Below, piece after piece: positions 34,069-45,537 of a stretch of DNA of 64,000 nucleotides; within the stretch, counting starts at the first letter, position 1, and the number at the start of each line of letters is the position of its first letter. The DNA lies in contig NC_079246.1 in assembly GCF_028009165.1 (NCBI RefSeq), forward strand, positions 3,224,001 to 3,288,000. Direction: 5' to 3'. The DNA is from Akanthomyces muscarius (lineage: Eukaryota > Ascomycota > Sordariomycetes > Hypocreales > Cordycipitaceae). The position numbers and the translations under genes are program-made. Under the pieces are notes generated by a model that ran no database searches, was not told the origin of the DNA, and saw only the letters and a program-made list of their open reading frames with translations.

Positions 34069-34152
34069 ATGGCACCCACACTATCACAACCTCAATCAAA
34101 CGACATTAAAGACGCAAACTTCGCAACTACAGAGTCACTTGACCCTTCGTAG
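34069..34152 (+). promoter_or_regulatory. Upstream ORF (27 codons) before the acetyltransferase start
   Basis: ATGGCACCC in good context (CAACATGG) opens 27 codons that stop at TAG 34150-34152, 22 bases before the main ATG at 34175. It could lower translation of the main frame. This assumes transcription starts upstream of 34069. Confidence 0.45.
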
Positions 34153-34174
34153 CCTGGGCTCCTCAAACACCGCC

Positions 34175-35645
34175 ATGTCTTCCGACGAACCTCCAACGCT
34201 CCGCCGGCTCGGCCCCATGTAATCACTCTCCTTCACTTACCACCAACCTCATCTGACTGCTTCCCAGGGAACTATACTCCTCTTCACGCCACAACCTCGG
34301 CATCTACCTCGCCGTCACCGTTTCTGCGCGGTACTCACCCCTCCCCTCCTCACGGCTTCTCCCCGCGCTCGCCTCCGTCGTCCGCGCGCATCCCATGTTG
34401 CGCGTCGGCATCACCGGCGAGGCCACCAATTCCGCGCACTTCACGCACCTCCGCCGCATCAACCTCCACGACCACGTCGTCAACCTCTCGGTACAGTGCG
34501 CGTCAGAAGCGGCTCTGAACCACGAGGTCGCGAGGATTCAGGCCCAGGAACATAATGTTCGCTGGGAGGACACTGCTACGAAAGGCCCGTGGAGGGTGAC
34601 AGTAATACGCGACGACGGGAGGGATTGCGCAGATGTGATTTTTGCATTTCATCATTCGCTGCTGGATGGGACGAGTGGGCGCAAGTTCCATGAGTATCTG
34701 CTTGCGGCGCTGGAGACGGCGACTGACGACGGGAAGTACATCCTCGAGTTCCCAGATCCGCCACCGCTGCCACCGCCGCAGGAGGAAGCAGTGCCGTTTA
34801 CCCTCGGGCCGCTGTACATTGCCTCGACCCTCTGGAGTGAATTCGCACCCGCGCTCCTCAAGCCGGCGCCTCAGGCTGTATGGGCTGGCCAGCAGGTCTC
34901 CTTTGCAATGCCGTACATCACGCGCATCCGGCCCGTCGACATCCCCCCTGAACAAACCAAATCCCTCCTCGCCGCGTGTCGGCAGCACAAGACCACGCTC
35001 ACAGGTCTCCTCCATGCGCTCGCCTTTGCCTACTTCACCTCGATCCTACCAGACGACATCCCCGGCTTCAACTGCGCCACACCGATAGGTCTGCGCAACC
35101 ACGCCCGCGACGACATTGATACCCTGCGCGTGCTCATCTGCTCCATGAACCACGCCTTCTCCGGCGCCTCCATCACCGCCATGCGCGCGGCGCTCACCTC
35201 CGATACGTTGACAGCCACCATCTGGACCACCGCGCGGCGCATCCGCGAAGAAATCGCCGCCCGCAGCGCCAACATCACGCACAACAACATCATGGCCCTG
35301 ATGCGGCACGTCAGCGACTGGACGCGCTTCCACACGAGTCGCGACAAGCAGCCGCGGTCCAACTCGTGGGAGTGCAGCAACGTCGGTGCGCTGGCGGCGC
35401 AGGACACATCTGTAAAAGTGAGCAGGGTGCTGTTCTCGAATGGTGCCATGGTGACCGGCGCGGCGGTCGGCATGAATGTGGCGTCGGCGCCGGACGGACA
35501 CCTGACGATTGGGCTGTCGTGGCAGGAGGGCATCGTGGAGGATGGCATGGTGGAGGGTCTGGGGAGGGCGTTGGAGGGAATGATTGGGGGGTTTTGCAAG
35601 ACCAACACGTGGACTATAGAGGCACACTGTCAAACTGACGCTTAA
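34175..35645 (+). CDS. Alcohol/condensation-type acetyltransferase (AATase family)
   Basis: Exons are 34175-34218 and 34268-35645, giving 473 aa. The 49-nt intron splits the codon of the second Met (GPM-ELYSS). The fold is the BAHD/condensation type: FAFHHSLLDGTSG gives the catalytic H-H-x-x-x-D-G about residue 160, and a later ATPIGLRNHARDD and a C-terminal SNVGA...VGMNVAS match the AATase family. Fungal relatives acetylate alcohols or sterols with acetyl-CoA, or complete secondary metabolites. There is no signal peptide. The substrate cannot be read from sequence. Confidence 0.82.
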
Positions 35646-36183
35646 TATAACGTCACAATGGAGACAACAGCCGTATTAGACGCCGAGCTCGACGTCTACT
35701 TCAGCGGGTACAAATTCGTCAATGGCAGCCGCAACGTTGACTGGAGAGCGGGCTACCGCAGTACAGGCAAGGGGGAGGGGCTCGCAGCTTTCATGGTTTG
35801 CAAATCTATTCCATCATTGAAACTCCGAATGCTTTTCATCGGCGCTGTCATGTCCACGGGAGCCATCGGCGACGAAGTGGTAGACGCCGCCCGACCTGGA
35901 GGAGACCAACGACAGGCGCCGCGCCCGTGGCTAGTACGAAGCACCAAAGAGTGCACGTTCAACTACAGATGGCACGTTCGGTGCAGCCTTTATCGCAAGA
36001 AATACACAGACAGATGGTGCGTTGAATGAAGCTAGTTTGACTATATTTATGTCTTTGGAAGACGTTTGCAAATGCTCATGTTGTGTCCCGCCCAGTGAAG
36101 AGACTGTCGCGCTTCTGCAGAAGCTTGGTTTTCCAGGTCTAGTATTCCATTGCCGTTCCTGATCACACGCCGCCGGTCACGGT
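35646..36183. other. Intergenic 3' region
   Basis: A 123-codon frame starts at an ATG at 35658, 13 bases after the acetyltransferase stop, but it has no motif and unlikely composition. No gene is supported. Confidence 0.4.
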
Positions 36184-37808
36184 TCAGCTGCTCCAAGGCC
36201 AAATATGAGCCGGAATATTAAACTCATAATAGTTTGCAAGTTCCACAAGTGCCTCTTCCGCCGAAGGTCGCACCCCCGGCTCCGGCTCAAGCATCCTCTT
36301 CACGGTCGAACTGATCCGGCTGTGTTCGCGCAGATACTGAATCCTCGCGTAGCAAAAGTGCGACTCTCTTGGAAAGGCAAAGTCTTGGTACCTGCCTCTG
36401 TAGTCGCTGGCCCGCATCCTGGCGCGCCACTTTCTCTCGCCGACGTAGTAGCAGTCGCGACACACGACGCCGAGAAACTCCAGGATGGCGATGCCAAAGC
36501 CGTACATGTCGGACGCCGAGGTGGCCTTGCCCTTGCGATCGGCGAGCTCCGGCGGCGTGTAAATTCGGTCGCCGTAGTGGCCCTCGGCGTCATCGTCTAG
36601 TGTAGCCACCCCGAAATCGGATAGGGCAAATTCCAGCCCTGCCGGTGTCCTCGCGAACAGGATATTCGCAAGCTTTACATCCCTATGAACGAGGTCCTTT
36701 CTGTGGAGGTGGTCAAGGGCACCGAGGCAGTCGATCAAGAATCTGGGGAAATGCCTAGAATTCTCCGTGGATACCCTTTTGTCGCAGCGATGTTTCCTGA
36801 CTAGACTGGTCGCGTTCCCGTGGTAAAGCGTCATGAAGACTTCGACGGGGCGCTCATTCGACCATCCTTGCGAATGGATTACTTTGATAATGTTTGGCTG
36901 GCTTGATTAGCGAGAACATATTTGATGACTGCAGCACTTACATGGTGTAGTACGGCAAGACTCTCCACTTCCAACTTGAACTGCACCGCGGCAGCGACAA
37001 GCTTGTTCCATTCCTCATTGACCTTGACCATGTTGATGGACTTGACTGCGTACTCTCTGCCGTCGCGAATGTCCACTGCATGATGGACAAAGCTTGACCA
37101 GCCCTCGCCGATGAGTCTGTACTTGTGCGTCTCCTTGACGACCAGTTTGGAGATTGGCTCGTCGTCAATCACTGGCGTGAGTTGCGTCTTTGGCTCGACT
37201 ATCCCGCGGCCACTGATGGGAAAAGACGGCCCCTGAGCGTCCAAACTTGCCGCACGCCAAGCGTACTGCCTGGAGAGCGCCTCCCGGGTGGTTCTCACGT
37301 TGTCCCAGTGCAGGCCTACTTCCCAGCGAAACTTGAACAGCTCCCCACTGCTGAAGGAGATCATAAACGTCAAGTCGGCGCACATGGGCAAGACGCAGTT
37401 GTCACCCGGCCACCGGATGACGTACTGCGACACCACTTGGTCGGCATCATTGCAGGCTGACAAAATCGTGGGGGGCGTGTCAGGAATATCACACAGCATA
37501 AGGTCTCCGACCGGCGTCATGACAAAATAACACTGAGTTCTACCATGGTTAGCTCGGGTCAGCTCGGCCTCGGCGTTCATCTCCAAAACATACCCTAGCA
37601 CCCCGTATGGCCTCAGCAAAACATCGTCGCTGCTAGGTACATTACCCAGAGCTGCGATGGCACGGGGAAAGTTTGGCGAGACTTGGTCGGTGCGGAACGT
37701 CAGCTTCCTGGCTCGACCGCGACACAAACGACGGACGGTATCACCCGCAGGTCGGTTCGCGGGCTTCAGCGAAAACAAGCAAAAGCTATCGGCGTTGTCT
37801 GAATCCAT
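36184..37808 (-). CDS. Protein kinase with unknown N-terminal domain
   Basis: Exons are 37808-36942 and 36897-36184 on the minus strand, giving 526 aa. The start is the ATG at 37808; upstream in frame is only TTG. An in-leader intron (GTAAGTTCC...CTAACAG) ends just before it. About 225 N-terminal residues have no known domain. The kinase part shows a loop LIGEGWSS, catalytic Lys K256 (YAVKSIN), H360-R-D362 in the catalytic loop (HRDVKLAN), D383-F-G385, and a TPPE activation-segment end. All key residues are present, so it should be active. It resembles fungal kinases of variable, lineage-specific families; no named kinase is assigned. Confidence 0.85.
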
Positions 37809-38413
37809 CTTCCGTCGACTGTTAGATTTGGGATGCAATTAAACGCTGGGGAACTTACCGCTCTTTATATCCAGTCCTGTCATCGTGCGACGTTGGACTG
37901 GAATCAGCGTTGAAGTGTTGTGATTGTAAGTCTTGTCTGCCCTCACTGCTGGTCAGGCGAGCCGCCCGTGCACTACACGACGCACCCATGATATGCTAAC
38001 GTTATTTACAATACAACGCGTGAATCAGATACATCGTAGTACACCTGGAACACAATTTGATCGTCATGCAGCCGCTCGTGTCACGAGCCAACCGGGCATA
38101 GTCGCGGCCAAGACAACCTCTGCTGCACGTCGGACTATCCAATGACAATGCAAGAGTTTAGTCCTACTTGGAAATCTTTGTGCCAAAATACGATTTAATT
38201 GCCTACGCGCGTGACTAGCAACGACGGAGAGTCGGCGAAGCGACAGCGCCTCCGCGCGCCGCGCAATGCCGAGTATGGAAGCCAATCGGCAGCGGTAACG
38301 CAAACGGCAGCGGCGGTACAATCCAATCAGTCTCGTCCCCGTATCCCTGCGGCAGAAGCGCCGTCCATTGAGACTGAACCGCGGCCTCTGCAACGAATGC
38401 GGCGACGCCCGAT
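37809..38413. other. Intergenic, promoter of the kinase
   Basis: A 5' UTR intron of the kinase is likely (donor near 37858, acceptor near 37819 on the minus strand). An open frame at 38199-38462 lacks an ATG but its composition is weakly protein-like, and it may be an upstream fragment of the frameshifted gene that follows. Confidence 0.4.
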
Positions 38414-40114
38414 TAGCTCAACCCTCCTAGCACGGCTGAGCCTCGAGCAGCAAACGACGTAACGGTTGACCTCACCTCCTACGACTTGGACGATGGGGCA
38501 ATGGCGCCTGGGTCTAGAAATCGTGCCGTAGATTTCTTGAACAGCTGGGCCACCAAGTCCATTCAACCGGCGCGGGAGCTCCAGAAACGCCTTGTCGACG
38601 AGCAAAAGGACCAGTCTCATCCAGCCCTACAATACACACGCGGTCTCGAGTGGTCAGAGGACGATGAGGCGCAGGCTGAAGCTCTGTGGCAAGCCGAAGC
38701 AGAGCAGTGGAAGATGGGCGACTTGCAAGCCTACCTGAAGCTGTGGAAGGTCTGCATACAATTCGCAGACTGCACTCCCTGGGACATTGTCGGCGAGAGG
38801 GCACGGCTGCGCTTCGTCTCTAGCAGCAGCCTTCGTGTCGAAACTTACCGCATGTGGTCCAAGGACTTTTGCCTCGCGCTGCTTGAGATTATCACACACA
38901 TAATCTGGCCGAGGCAAACGATGGCGCACACGGAATGAGCATTGTCGCCGCGATCCAGTACGCTGTGATTCTGGGCACCAACGACCGGCGGCCGTGGGAT
39001 CCGGCCCCAAACAGTAGCGATATACTTTATAAGATGATGCGCAGGTGCACGGAAGACACCCCCATGCGGCAGAGGCACGAGATGATCCGAAAGCACTGCG
39101 CAGAAAGACAAATTCATCTTTCTGTCATGTCGTCTATTTTCTCAGCACAAGAAGCAGAGATAACAACTCCTCAAAGCAGGTTCAAAGCTTCCCCGTATGG
39201 ACTCTATGTTGTATCGACAAGGGACTTGCTGGCTCTTTCCAATGCGTTAAACAAAGATGCATGCGCCCCGCATTGGAACTCTTGGGTACCTCTCGACTGA
39301 TGTACAGCTTGCTGCAGCTATAGAGGCCCGTCCTGGCCGAACCTTTCCCACGGCCAGCAATCTCCTGGGCCCGCGCGAGGCAGCCATGCGGGAAGAGATG
39401 CGGCGCAGCATTGAACGCCACCGTCAGCTGCCTGGGCCCCGACATGCCAGCAGCGAGAGCGAAGATGACGATCGTGACGAAAGCTACGAAGGCCTTGAAA
39501 CTCTCGGGACTGGCGACAGCGAATTCGATCGCGTCTTCAACCAAATCGAACGTGGCCAGAGGCGGCTCCGGCAGCTTTTTCAGCTCAAGGAGAATGTACG
39601 TCAGCCAAGTAGGCCACGTCGCGACGTCACTTTGACTCCAGGTCTCGAGACACCCCTCGGAGCTGATGATCACGACGGCTTTGGTGACTTTGACGGCTCT
39701 GGTGACTTTGACGGCTCTGGTGACTTTGACGGCTCTGGTGACTTTGACGGCTCTGGTGGTTACTGCGGTCCGTCCGATGACGGAGAATCTCCCGGTCGGC
39801 TGCCATCGTACGAGCCTGCCGCTTCTGTATCCGACACGGCCGGATCAGTGACTGGCAGACCCGGGGTCGAAGAGCCCACGGTCAGCATTCCCGCGGTCGA
39901 CAGCCCCGGGATCGAAGAGCCCGCGGTCAAAATTCCAGCGGTCAGCATTCCCGTGGTCGACAGCCCCGTCGTGGAACAGTCCGCGGTCGGCGTTCCCGTG
40001 GTCGAAAACCCCGTGGTCGAACAGCCTGCGGTGAGCAATCCCGTGGCCGATGAGTCCGTGGTGCGCGGCCATGTAGTATCATCGGCACCAGCCAGCTCGG
40101 CATCTGGCTTGTAA
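38414..40114 (+). pseudogene. Frameshifted repeat-rich gene of unknown function
   Basis: Three overlapping frames carry continuous protein-like sequence. They are 38414-38938 (DLQAYLKLWKVCIQFADCTPW..., ending MAHTE), 38935-39300 (MSIVAAIQYAVILGTNDRRPWD...) and 39257-40114 (MHAPRIGTLGYLSTD..., 285 aa). Reading MAH directly into GMSIVAA needs a one-base shift near 38926-38934, and a second shift joins the later frames near 39256. The third frame contains a Ser/Glu/Asp-rich segment, four DFDGSG units and a Val/Pro-rich tail of EEPAVxIPAVxxPVV repeats. No known domain was recognised. Either the gene is decaying or there are two introns or errors I did not resolve; the last frame alone could be an intact 285-aa protein. 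Confidence 0.45.
39683..39754 (+). repeat. 18-bp tandem repeat, four copies
   Basis: The unit GGTGACTTTGACGGCTCT is repeated four times with no changes, encoding GDFDGS. Perfect identity suggests recent expansion. Confidence 0.95.
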
Positions 40115-40793
40115 GGTCATATCAAATGCCTCAGTGGGATGTTCCTCGGACTCAAACACGTTCCCATTGGGCACCTGGAGGTTGGCTGTTGCAACGTTGT
40201 CATGCCAAAACGGGGGGAGTTTGGGTCCGGCACAACTACATAGAATAATTAATAACCAATGACAAGAACAAGACATTTGCTCCATCAATCTTCAACATCT
40301 CAGTCCAATCACACGAACCTAAAAGACTAGTTGCATAATATCCAAACCAGCCGACGCAATGCAACTTGGTACAAAGTTTTGACTGTGATTTTCTTCATTT
40401 CCGCCGTCGTGATGTTCTCGGCCGTAGTCGTGTCCCCTGAACAATCCCTCGCGAGAAAATAACGCATGTCAGAGGCGTCCGTTCGAGTAGCAAAGTCGTG
40501 AGTCTTGTGCTTGGTAGTCACGGCAAGCACAGCAGAGAACGCCCCGGTCGGGCTTCTCAGTCACTGCCACGTTGTAAAGGAAGACAATCAACAGCCTATC
40601 TTGCAATTACTCGTTCCTGCCCTGGTTGTTGGGTCAGTCTGGTTGGGAAAGCTACATCATTGTGGCTCGGGACCGACTTACTACCCGGGCTGACTGGGAG
40701 GTGTTCTGCCGTTGTTGACTGCACAAATAAACTAAGAAGCTCGCCGCAGAGAGGTAGACACGACCGCGGCTACATGCGATCATACTCGTACGA

Positions 40794-40933
40794 TTAACCA
40801 CATAAAGTTAACCACATAAAGTTAACCACATAAAATTAACCTCATAAAATTAACCACATAAAATTGACGAAATAAAATTAACCACATAAAGTTAACCACA
40901 TAAAAGTAACCACATAAAAACAACCACATAAAA
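40794..40933. repeat. 14-bp AT-rich minisatellite
   Basis: About ten copies of TTAACCACATAAAG and close variants. Related AACCACATGAAA and GCCRCATG units recur at 41194-41270, so the two patches share an origin. Confidence 0.92.
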
Positions 40934-41193
40934 TAATATATAGATATCTAAATATAGAGAATGAGAGATATTGAAGAGCATTATAGAGCGATACTACAGT
41001 CCGCTTGATATAGCGCTGCACTTGACGCCGTGGTTTCATAGCTGGTAGAAATGGTAGAATCAGCGGCTCTGTGGGTTTGATCGCATCGTTGGGCAGTGTC
41101 TCCAAATTGCTCTGCTCCCAGATCTCAGTCATTATCTCAGCATTTTGACAAGCACATTTTGCGTAACCAGGCCGGAATTCGGCATGTCAAGTA

Positions 41194-41270
41194 ACCACAT
41201 GAAAGTAACCACATGAAAATAGCCGCATGAAAAGCCACACAGAGTACCGCATGGAAATAGCCACACGGTG
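41194..41270. repeat. Degenerate satellite patch related to 40794-40933
   Basis: Units of the form GTAACCACATGAAA drift to ATAGCCGCATGAAA and ATAGCCACACGG. Roughly five copies. Confidence 0.7.
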
Positions 41271-41951
41271 GGCTACGGGATCCAAGTCATACCGACAGCC
41301 CGACTCTAACAATAGCACTTGCTTCATTCAGTGAGCTTCAGATCCGCCATTGCTCAACAGCGTTTTGTGTCTCCAGTGCAGATTGTCTCACCTACAAGCC
41401 CGCTTATAAATTTGACAAGGCGTCGGGTTGAACTGTAGGGCCGAGCACCGTGCGCCAGCTAGTAGATGGTCGCAAGAGAAGCCAGCTGAGCTTGTTGTCG
41501 ACTGGCTGCTGAGTCAGCGGGAATAACTACGAAGAGAATTAAAGAAATGGCTAATGCAGGGCTGTGTTTTTGTGCAATTCCGCAAATGAGGCATTTCTAG
41601 CGAATTCCAGACTGGGCAATCAACTTGTTCGTAGACCTACTGAGTGGTAGGTAAAGATGTTGCTTCTTGCGTTACTAAGCGGGCTGGATGATGGCGGTCG
41701 CTTGCCATTATAAACGCGAAACACTCAAGATCGTCGGTGAGGCCATTTGGAGCCATAGCTGGTCCATCGAGTTCCGCCGGGCTTCGCATGAATGCAGATT
41801 CCCGGCGGCGACGTCAGCTTGAGTGAAGCTGCCTATAAATCCCACAGTCTGCACCTTGTTTGCTCTAGAGTCTTGAATTAGCAAGACAATTTCAGCATTC
41901 ATACAAACACGATATTAGCCCCGGTTGCCAAGCCTTTTGCCATTTTCAAAG

Positions 41952-44158
41952 ATGAATTCCAACTCATCGACTTTCGAGAGTAAAACCGATGTGTAAGTAT
42001 TTCACTCGGTCAAAGAGAAGCAAACTAAAACACCACGCTAGACTCATCATTGGTGCCGGGCCTGCAGGGCTTATGGCTGCTTGGTGGATGGCCCGTTGTG
42101 GCATTGCCGCACGCATTGTCGACAAGCGTGGCGTTAAAGTGATCAACGGACACGCTGACGGCCTGAGGCCAAGAACCGAAGAACTCTTTGACAGTATGGG
42201 CAGCGGCCTTATGGAAAAAGTAAACGAAGAAGGCTACATCTTTGAAAACTTAAAGACATGGGTGGGTACTGAACTTGTTTCCTGGTGCCTTGCGAGCAAC
42301 TGGCACTGACACGACACTACAGATTCAAGACCAGGACAAGAAAATCAGCAGAGCTTCTGTGGAAAAGCTGATGGACGACCATGTCGGTGATTTGCCTTCT
42401 CCGTTTTTGAACATTACCATTTCCCAAGGACGCATCGAGCGTTTTCTACTCGACGCCATTCATGAGCTTTCCGAGGGGAGGCTGCATGTCGAGCGCGGAG
42501 TCGTCGCCGAGTCTCTGGCTTATGATCCTTTGCTCGAACCGGACCACGGTGCCTATCCAATTACGATAAACCTGCGCACTCTCCCGGACAGCGAAGCCAA
42601 TCCGAAGCCGGCAGATGGCGCATTTGGCGGACGTGATGTTTTGGCAACAGCCAACTTGCCACCTGACGAATCGCAAAACGGACAGGCATTTAATCGCACG
42701 CCAGACGTAGTCGAGACCGTCAAGGCCCGCTACCTGATCGGCAGTGATGGTGCTCATAGCTGGCTCAGGGAACAACTCGGTTACAGAACCGAGGGCTCTC
42801 AGACTGATTCAATTTGGTTCGTCAATAATGCCCCGGGACTTGATGAACAGGATACTAACCCGACTAGGGGGGTCATGGACATTGTCCCAATGACCAACTT
42901 TCCCGACATCTATTATCCTTGCCTCGTCAAAGGCGAGCTAGGCACACTGATGGTGGTTCCGCGCGAGCGCAACCTGACACGAATCTACGTTCCTTTTCCT
43001 AATGACCACGCGAGCGAGCGATTCGACCGCTCATCAATCACTCTGCAGCGAATTTCAGACAAGGCAAAAAAGTTCTTTGAGCCTTACGAGTTTGACTTCA
43101 CAGTGTGCGAGTGGTGGAGCGTGTACCAGGTCAGCCAGCGAGTCGCGGAGCGCTGCGGCCATCCGGGCAACCGCATGTTTCTCGCCGGTGATGCCGTGCA
43201 CATGCATTCCCCCAAGGTCGGACTAGGTATGAACACGAGCATGCAGGACGGCTTCAATCTCGGCTGGAAAATTGCACTTGCAGCGTCCGGGGCTGTCCGC
43301 GCCGAAAGCGCGCTCCTTGATACGTACCAAGCCGAGCGCCTCCCCGTCGGGCAGAAGCTGGTCCGGTTTGACCATTCGCTATTCAGCAGCAGCGGCGGTC
43401 TGGATCCCGCCGAGTTTCGAAGGCGCCACACCGAGTTCAAGGAATTTGCGCAGGGCCGCAGACTGGAGTACCCGCAAAGCATCCTGATTGACAAGCATGC
43501 GAGCACGCAGAGTGTTGCAGCAGGCCTGCCGGTGGGCGAGTCTTTCAAGCATGCAAAGATTTTGGGCCACGCAAATTCGCAGCTGGCGTGGACGACAAAG
43601 GTGTTCAAGAGCGACGGACGGTTCAGGATTGTGCTCATGGCTGGGGATGTGAGTGTCCCAGGTCAAATGCAGAGAGTCGAGCAGTTTTGCGCACGTCTCG
43701 AGGCTGAAAAGCTGGGCGACAACGGAAAGGCCACTTCGTTGCTCCACACGCGCTACCAGTATCCTTTCAAGACGTCTTCGAATGCTGCAGAGCTCAGTCG
43801 GAGCACGGCGCAGCACCCGCACATCACCTATCGGCACGAGCGAGCGCCAATGTCTTGTGTCTCTCTTGTGGCCATTCATACTGCGATTGATGCTCACGAC
43901 ACCCTGCCGCTGCTCGCCTTTCCCAGCGCCTTGCGAGGGCCATTCGATCCCAACTACCACGGCTGGGACGCCTCGCGCCTGTTCGTCGATGCGCCCATCC
44001 ATTACGACCGCTACTGCGACGGATTGGCGTACAGTAGATGGGGTGTTGACCGTTTGAGAGGAGCGGTGGTCGTGGTCAGGCCTGACATGCACGTGGGATG
44101 GGTTGGTGAGTTGGAAGATGACGGACTTGAGAGATATTTCGCCAACTTGTTCAAATAA
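41952..44158 (+). CDS. FAD-dependent phenol-2-monooxygenase-like aromatic hydroxylase
   Basis: Exons are 41952-41992, 42042-42261 and 42323-44158, giving 698 aa. The first intron ends GCTAG. FAD signatures are complete: GAGPAG at residues 18-23 (Rossmann G-x-G-x-x-G), YLIGSDGAHS (DG motif) and MFLAGDAVHMHSPKVGLGMNTSMQDGFNLGWK (GD motif). The long C-terminal thioredoxin-like domain (about 480-698) is typical of the phenol hydroxylase/PHOX family. Such enzymes use NADPH and O2 to hydroxylate phenols in catabolism or natural-product tailoring. A P450 gene lies 1.4 kb downstream on the other strand. Confidence 0.92.
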
Positions 44159-44518
44159 GAGTTCGTTCATCTATAGAATGCATCTGTCTACCCTTGTCGG
44201 TAGAATCATTACCGTCAAGTGTGTCAGCTACGACTGTTCGAGTCTAGAGTGTAGATAAGCTGCTGTTCGTGATAGACAGAGTCTGATTCGTTATTAAATT
44301 TGAGCGGCAATTTAATTGCTAGGCATTGGAATTCTTGTCATAATTTATTCTGCTTAATATTTATTAATAACATCTTATACTCTGAACCTCTATTGTATTT
44401 CAAGTACCTGCATTTTTGCTCTCTATTTCTGTGTTCCACGGCTAGAAATAGCTTCATCGCCACTCCACCAAGCCCCGCACGCAGAATTTACATCCAAAAT
44501 TCTCGAATCAGCAATAAC
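44159..44518. other. Intergenic, AT-rich promoter of the acidic protein
   Basis: A/T-rich with TTATTAATAACATC-like runs (44361-44372). No gene was seen. Confidence 0.5.
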
Positions 44519-45130
44519 ATGGCCGACTCAGAGCCCAGTGGCTACATTGCCGACTGTGTCAGGGAGATGGAGTCGCTTGGATTGGACGAATACGGCTTCA
44601 ACCTGACGCGCACATACTACGAAGACGAGGCGCTGTGGCAGTCCTTTCGCTGCGACTTTGACGCCGCGATGGAAAAGGGCACGCAAGCAGAATACGCCGA
44701 CGCGATGGAGCCGCTTGACATTGTTACACGCTTCCACGACGATGTGGACTTTGCCGGGCTGGGACCAGAAGGCGTCTCGAATGCGTTTCAAATTTTCTGC
44801 CTCGACGAGGACTCGGAGGATGAAGAGGATGAAGAGGATGAAGACGAGGCAGAAGGCGATGGACCGTGGTCGCACGAGATGGGACCGGGCGTCATCCGAA
44901 GCATGTGTCTTATGGCGGATGAGGCGAGCATGCGCTCTTTTAAATCGACGCCGTACGTGATTGCCGTCGATGCGCTGCTGCACACTGGCGCGGATCTCGG
45001 CTACCCGGGCTACTTTAAAGTCGCGATTGACTGCCTGATGCCCAAGTTTTACGCCGCCATTGGTCACTTTGACTTGGAAAAGGTGGCAGCTGCGGTGGAC
45101 GAGGACGGGATCTGGAGGGGAATGAAGTGA
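44519..45130 (+). CDS. Hypothetical acidic protein (203 aa)
   Basis: The ATG at 44519 is in good context (AACATGGCC). The single-exon product is acidic, with a central DEDSEDEEDEEDEDE run (about residues 99-113). Flanking parts are ordered-looking (YEDEALWQSFRCDFDAAM; KSTPYVIAVDALLHTGAD...GYPGYFKVAIDC). No signal peptide, membrane span or known domain is recognised. The build suggests a cytosolic protein of a fungal-only family. Transcription converges with the P450 across the minisatellite. Confidence 0.65.
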   Translation: MADSEPSGYIADCVREMESLGLDEYGFNLTRTYYEDEALWQSFRCDFDAAMEKGTQAEYADAMEPLDIVTRFHDDVDFAGLGPEGVSNAFQIFCLDEDSEDEEDEEDEDEAEGDGPWSHEMGPGVIRSMCLMADEASMRSFKSTPYVIAVDALLHTGADLGYPGYFKVAIDCLMPKFYAAIGHFDLEKVAAAVDEDGIWRGMK

Positions 45131-45163
45131 CGCGACGGAGGCATTCATGCTTCGGACAGTGAA

Positions 45164-45493
45164 CGGGCAGTTGATTCGGGCAGTTGATTCGGGCAGTTGA
45201 TTCGGGCAGTTGATTCGGGCAGTTGATTCGGAAAGTTAAAGGGCAGTTGATTCGGACAGTTGATTCGGACAGTTGATTCGGACAGTTAACGGGCAGTTGA
45301 TTCGGGCAGTTGATTCGGACAGTTGATTCAGACATTTAATTCGGACAGTTGATTCAGACAGTTGATTCGGACAGTTATTCGGACAGTTATTCGGGCAGTT
45401 GTTCGGACATTTAATTCGGACAGTTGTTCGGACATTTAATTCGGACAGTTGATTCGACAGTTGATTCGACAGTTGATTCGACAGTTATTCGGA
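45164..45493. repeat. 13-bp minisatellite between convergent genes
   Basis: More than 20 copies of GGGCAGTTGATTC and variants (GGACAGTTGATTC, GGACATTTAATTC, GGACAGTTATTC). Some units lack 1-3 bases. It fills almost the entire gap between the stops at 45130 and 45538. Confidence 0.95.
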
Positions 45494-45537
45494 AACTCAA
45501 GTCGGAACAATAATGTACATTGTCATATTATAGCAGG

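Larger units (their letters stand above)
40115..41951. other. Intergenic, AT-rich with two related minisatellite patches
   Basis: It includes the repeats at 40794-40933 and 41194-41270, and the promoter of the FAD monooxygenase (TATAAATCC near 41834, TATAAACGC near 41710). No gene was seen. Confidence 0.55.

Noticed and set aside
35658..36029. 123-codon frame after the acetyltransferase
   Set aside because: Good ATG position but no motif or plausible composition, and the next gene's 3' end follows.
38486..38938. An intact 150-aa protein on its own
   Set aside because: It starts with TTG, and protein-like sequence continues past its stop in the next frame, so it is part of a broken longer gene.
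45164..45493. CRISPR-like array
   Set aside because: Units are directly adjacent without spacers and the organism is a fungus; this is a minisatellite.
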